Source of the DNA: Streptococcus suis
GTDB lineage: Bacteria > Bacillota > Bacilli > Lactobacillales > Streptococcaceae
NCBI RefSeq assembly: GCF_016775005.1
Contig: NZ_JAEUXI010000005.1
Coordinates: 114,991-178,990 of the forward strand
Reading direction: 5' to 3'
Length of the DNA: 64,000 bases
In this document: in pieces, positions 62,280-64,000 of the stretch
Layout of the letters: the number at the start of each line of letters is the position of its first letter
Numbering within the stretch: position 1 is the first letter of the stretch
The notes under the pieces: generated by a model
Databases searched by the model: none
What the model saw: only the letters and a program-made list of their open reading frames with translations
What the model was told of the DNA's origin: nothing
Made by a program: the position numbers and the translations under genes

Positions 62280-64000
62280 ATGAAGGAATACCGACACTCG
62301 ATATTTTCCATACGAAAATTGTCCATCGGTGTAGTTTCGCTCTGTATTGGTACAGGTTTGTTCTTATCCAGTTTGACAGGGTTACAGGTAGAAGCTAGCG
62401 AGCGGATCGCGACATCCAATCAGGAGATCCATTTTCACTATCTCTTAGAAGAGGAATTGAGTTCTGAGGAAAAGAGCAGGATTGTGCAGCAATTGCCAGA
62501 GGACTTGCGCCAAGAAGCGACTTATTTTTTAGTATACCGGCCACGGTCTCCTAAGGTCTTGCCAGCGACGGGTGAGTTTGTTTCCCATGCAGCGGCTTGG
62601 TTGGCAACTGGATTTCTAGTCCTTGCTATCCAGACCATCCGATCAAAAAAAGCCCGAGTAGTTAGTTTGCTCTACGTCACCTTGGCTGGAGCTGCCTTGC
62701 CACTATTACAAGTGGAAGCACTTCAGAGCCATGCCCTTGCTCGCTACAATCAAACGGTGACGGTCAAGGCAGGGGATTTTCTGCCAGATGGGAAGTTAGA
62801 ACTGGCTTCCTATGATTTTGTGGGTTATATCATAGAAGATGGGAAAGTAGGTCAAACCGTTTCGACGGAAAAGATAGTAGAACAGCCATCTAAACAAAGT
62901 GACCGTGTTGATCATTTATTTGCCAACCAGGCAGTTTCACCAGAAAAAGAACCTGTATCCGAACAAGTGCAGGCTGAAGGACCAGGTTTGCAGCCATTTA
63001 TCAACTATCGTGAAGAAAAGATTCCGCTAGAAATCGAGCGAATTGAAGTAGAGGATCCGGATTTAGCGCTTGGCGAGGTGCGCTTGGAGGCTGGTCATGC
63101 TGGCTATCGGATTCACTGCTATGAGGAAAGCTGGTTGGGAGAGCGATTGCAGTCTAGTCGCCTTTTGGAGACCAAGGAGGTAGCTGGAAAACCGGAAATC
63201 CTCTATCGAGGGACAAAAACCACTGCTGTGCAAGAAGAGGTGACCCAGGTTCCAAGTCATAGTCCTCAAACTGCTCCGCCAGTCCGCCTGGATTTCCAAT
63301 TGAAGGAGCGAGTGGACCGACAGGTCTTGTCCATTCCAGAGGAGCGGATTGAAACAGATCGCTTGGCTCAGGGTGAGACTGAGGTGGAAGAGGGCAGAGA
63401 AGGGCTTTTAGAAATTACCTATCAGGATGTGATAGTAGCGGGTCAAGTTATTGCTAGCAACGAACTTCATCGTCAGGAAGCTGCTCCAATCAGTCGTAAG
63501 GTCTATGTGGGGACACGAGAAACAGAAGAAGTTCCTGAACAACCATCAGAGATACTTATTCCAAGTGACAGTCCTCAAGCTATTCCGCCAGTCCGCATGG
63601 ATTTCCAATTGCAGGAGCGAGTGGACCGTCAGGTCTTGTCCATTCCAGAGGAGCGGATTGAAACAGATCGCTTGGCTCAGGGTGAGACTGAGGTGGAAGA
63701 GGGTCGTGAAGGACTACTAGAAATTACCTATCAGGATGTGATAGTAGCGGGTCAAGTTATTGCTAGCAACGAACTTCATCGTCAGGAAGTTGCTCCAATC
63801 AGTCGTAAGGTCTATGTGGGGACGCGAGTGGATTCCAAGGAAGTTCCTCCACTTACGCACAGCCAAGCCACTGCGACCTTGGTCAGTGAAGAAGTTTCCA
63901 TTCCTTTTGAAAGAAGTGAGGCCGAGGATCCTGAAATGGCGCAAGGTACCAGTCGCGTGGAGCCCGGTCAGGATGGACTAGCCCTAGTTACCTATGCCGA
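62280..64000 (+). CDS. N-terminal part of a G5-domain surface metalloprotease (M26 IgA1 protease/Zmp type)
   Basis: Open from the ATG at 62280 to the window edge, at least 573 codons. The signal is of YSIRK type (S-I-R-K-L-S-I-G-V-V-S). An L-P-A-T-G motif at about 100 is followed by two membrane helices (about 107-125 and 130-150): the inverted anchor known from streptococcal IgA1 and Zmp metalloproteases. Then come a linker and G5 domains at about 245-315, 340-410 and 443-515, with a fourth starting. The second and third are encoded by near-identical DNA of period 309 bp (63252-63519 and 63561-63829). The zinc catalytic domain would be beyond the edge, so the protease call is inference. Confidence 0.75.
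   Translation, partial: MKEYRHSIFSIRKLSIGVVSLCIGTGLFLSSLTGLQVEASERIATSNQEIHFHYLLEEELSSEEKSRIVQQLPEDLRQEATYFLVYRPRSPKVLPATGEFVSHAAAWLATGFLVLAIQTIRSKKARVVSLLYVTLAGAALPLLQVEALQSHALARYNQTVTVKAGDFLPDGKLELASYDFVGYIIEDGKVGQTVSTEKIVEQPSKQSDRVDHLFANQAVSPEKEPVSEQVQAEGPGLQPFINYREEKIPLEIERIEVEDPDLALGEVRLEAGHAGYRIHCYEESWLGERLQSSRLLETKEVAGKPEILYRGTKTTAVQEEVTQVPSHSPQTAPPVRLDFQLKERVDRQVLSIPEERIETDRLAQGETEVEEGREGLLEITYQDVIVAGQVIASNELHRQEAAPISRKVYVGTRETEEVPEQPSEILIPSDSPQAIPPVRMDFQLQERVDRQVLSIPEERIETDRLAQGETEVEEGREGLLEITYQDVIVAGQVIASNELHRQEVAPISRKVYVGTRVDSKEVPPLTHSQATATLVSEEVSIPFERSEAEDPEMAQGTSRVEPGQDGLALVTYA
63252..63829 (+). repeat. 309-bp-period tandem repeat encoding G5 domains
   Basis: Bases 63252-63519 recur at 63561-63829 with few differences, separated by about 41 bp of unlike linker. 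Third positions agree too, which points to a recent duplication or recombination rather than old conservation. Confidence 0.88.

Noticed and set aside
62280..63300. Small antisense frames across the surface protein gene (for example 63063-63299)
   Set aside because: The continuous plus-strand frame with signal peptide and G5 domains explains the region.

Overview
The window looks like a chromosomal segment of a low-GC Gram-positive coccus, almost certainly Streptococcus suis or a close relative. This is inferred from the Dps-like peroxide resistance protein, the competence prepilin peptidase with a sigma-X (cin-box) promoter, the BceRS-BceAB and rsmD-coaD-sepM gene orders, MacP beside MtnN, and a YSIRK-type surface protein. 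Most of it is ordinary core genome. I saw no rRNA, tRNA, CRISPR array, prophage or intact insertion sequence.

Region by region. 1-6.6 kb: the tail of a membrane protein, a PAP2 phosphatase, then two tandem copies of a MORN-repeat membrane protein translationally coupled to an OatA-like acyltransferase, a low-molecular-weight tyrosine phosphatase and a CsbD protein. 6.8-11.1 kb: dpr with a consensus PerR box over its promoter, a MITE-like repeat, and an ABC exporter with a DesK/DesR-type two-component system. 11.3-17.3 kb: YqgQ, a rhodanese-like protein without its cysteine, a Ser/Thr/Pro-rich anchored protein, rsmD-coaD-sepM, yutD, rlmN and vanZ. 17.4-21.9 kb: NAD salvage (pncB-nadE), the prepilin peptidase, an rRNA/tRNA-type methylase and an ABC ATPase. 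22-26.9 kb: a CNNM/CorC-like protein, a decayed RibD/DHFR-like gene, pflA, a GH3 gene with its centre deleted, and a divergent VOC dioxygenase/HxlR pair. 27-30.6 kb: M3 peptidase, manganese pyrophosphatase, a run of hairpins and a frameshifted gene. 30.7-34.6 kb: a bacteriocin-associated membrane protein with its ABC ATPase, and a lipase-like hydrolase. 34.7-41.5 kb: a BceRS-BceAB antimicrobial-peptide sensing and detoxification locus followed by a PadR operon. 41.6-49 kb: a DUF2829/Tad2-like protein, SDR, GNAT and ASCH proteins, then glmU-nudix-macP-mtnN and a cyclophilin lipoprotein. 49-54.2 kb: FtsK, a VOC protein, a thioredoxin-fold protein and the L11-L1 operon with an L1-type leader. 54.2-64 kb: a YghU-type glutathione transferase, a GT14 glycosyltransferase, pyrH-frr-cvfB-panE-dacA, two small conserved genes, and the 5' end of a large G5-domain surface protein with an N-terminal LPATG, typical of M26 (IgA1 protease/Zmp) metalloproteases. 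That gene runs off the window.

Several groups work together on the cell envelope: the MORN-acyltransferase pairs (peptidoglycan or polymer acetylation), SepM, MacP, DacA, GlmU and the surface protease. Stress and defence functions form another theme: PerR-controlled Dpr, the HxlR/VOC pair, BceRS-BceAB and the two other ABC systems. The least explained items are the duplicated MORN-acyltransferase module, the PadR-associated operator array with its small membrane proteins, the hairpin array after ppaC and the chromosomal Tad2-like gene.
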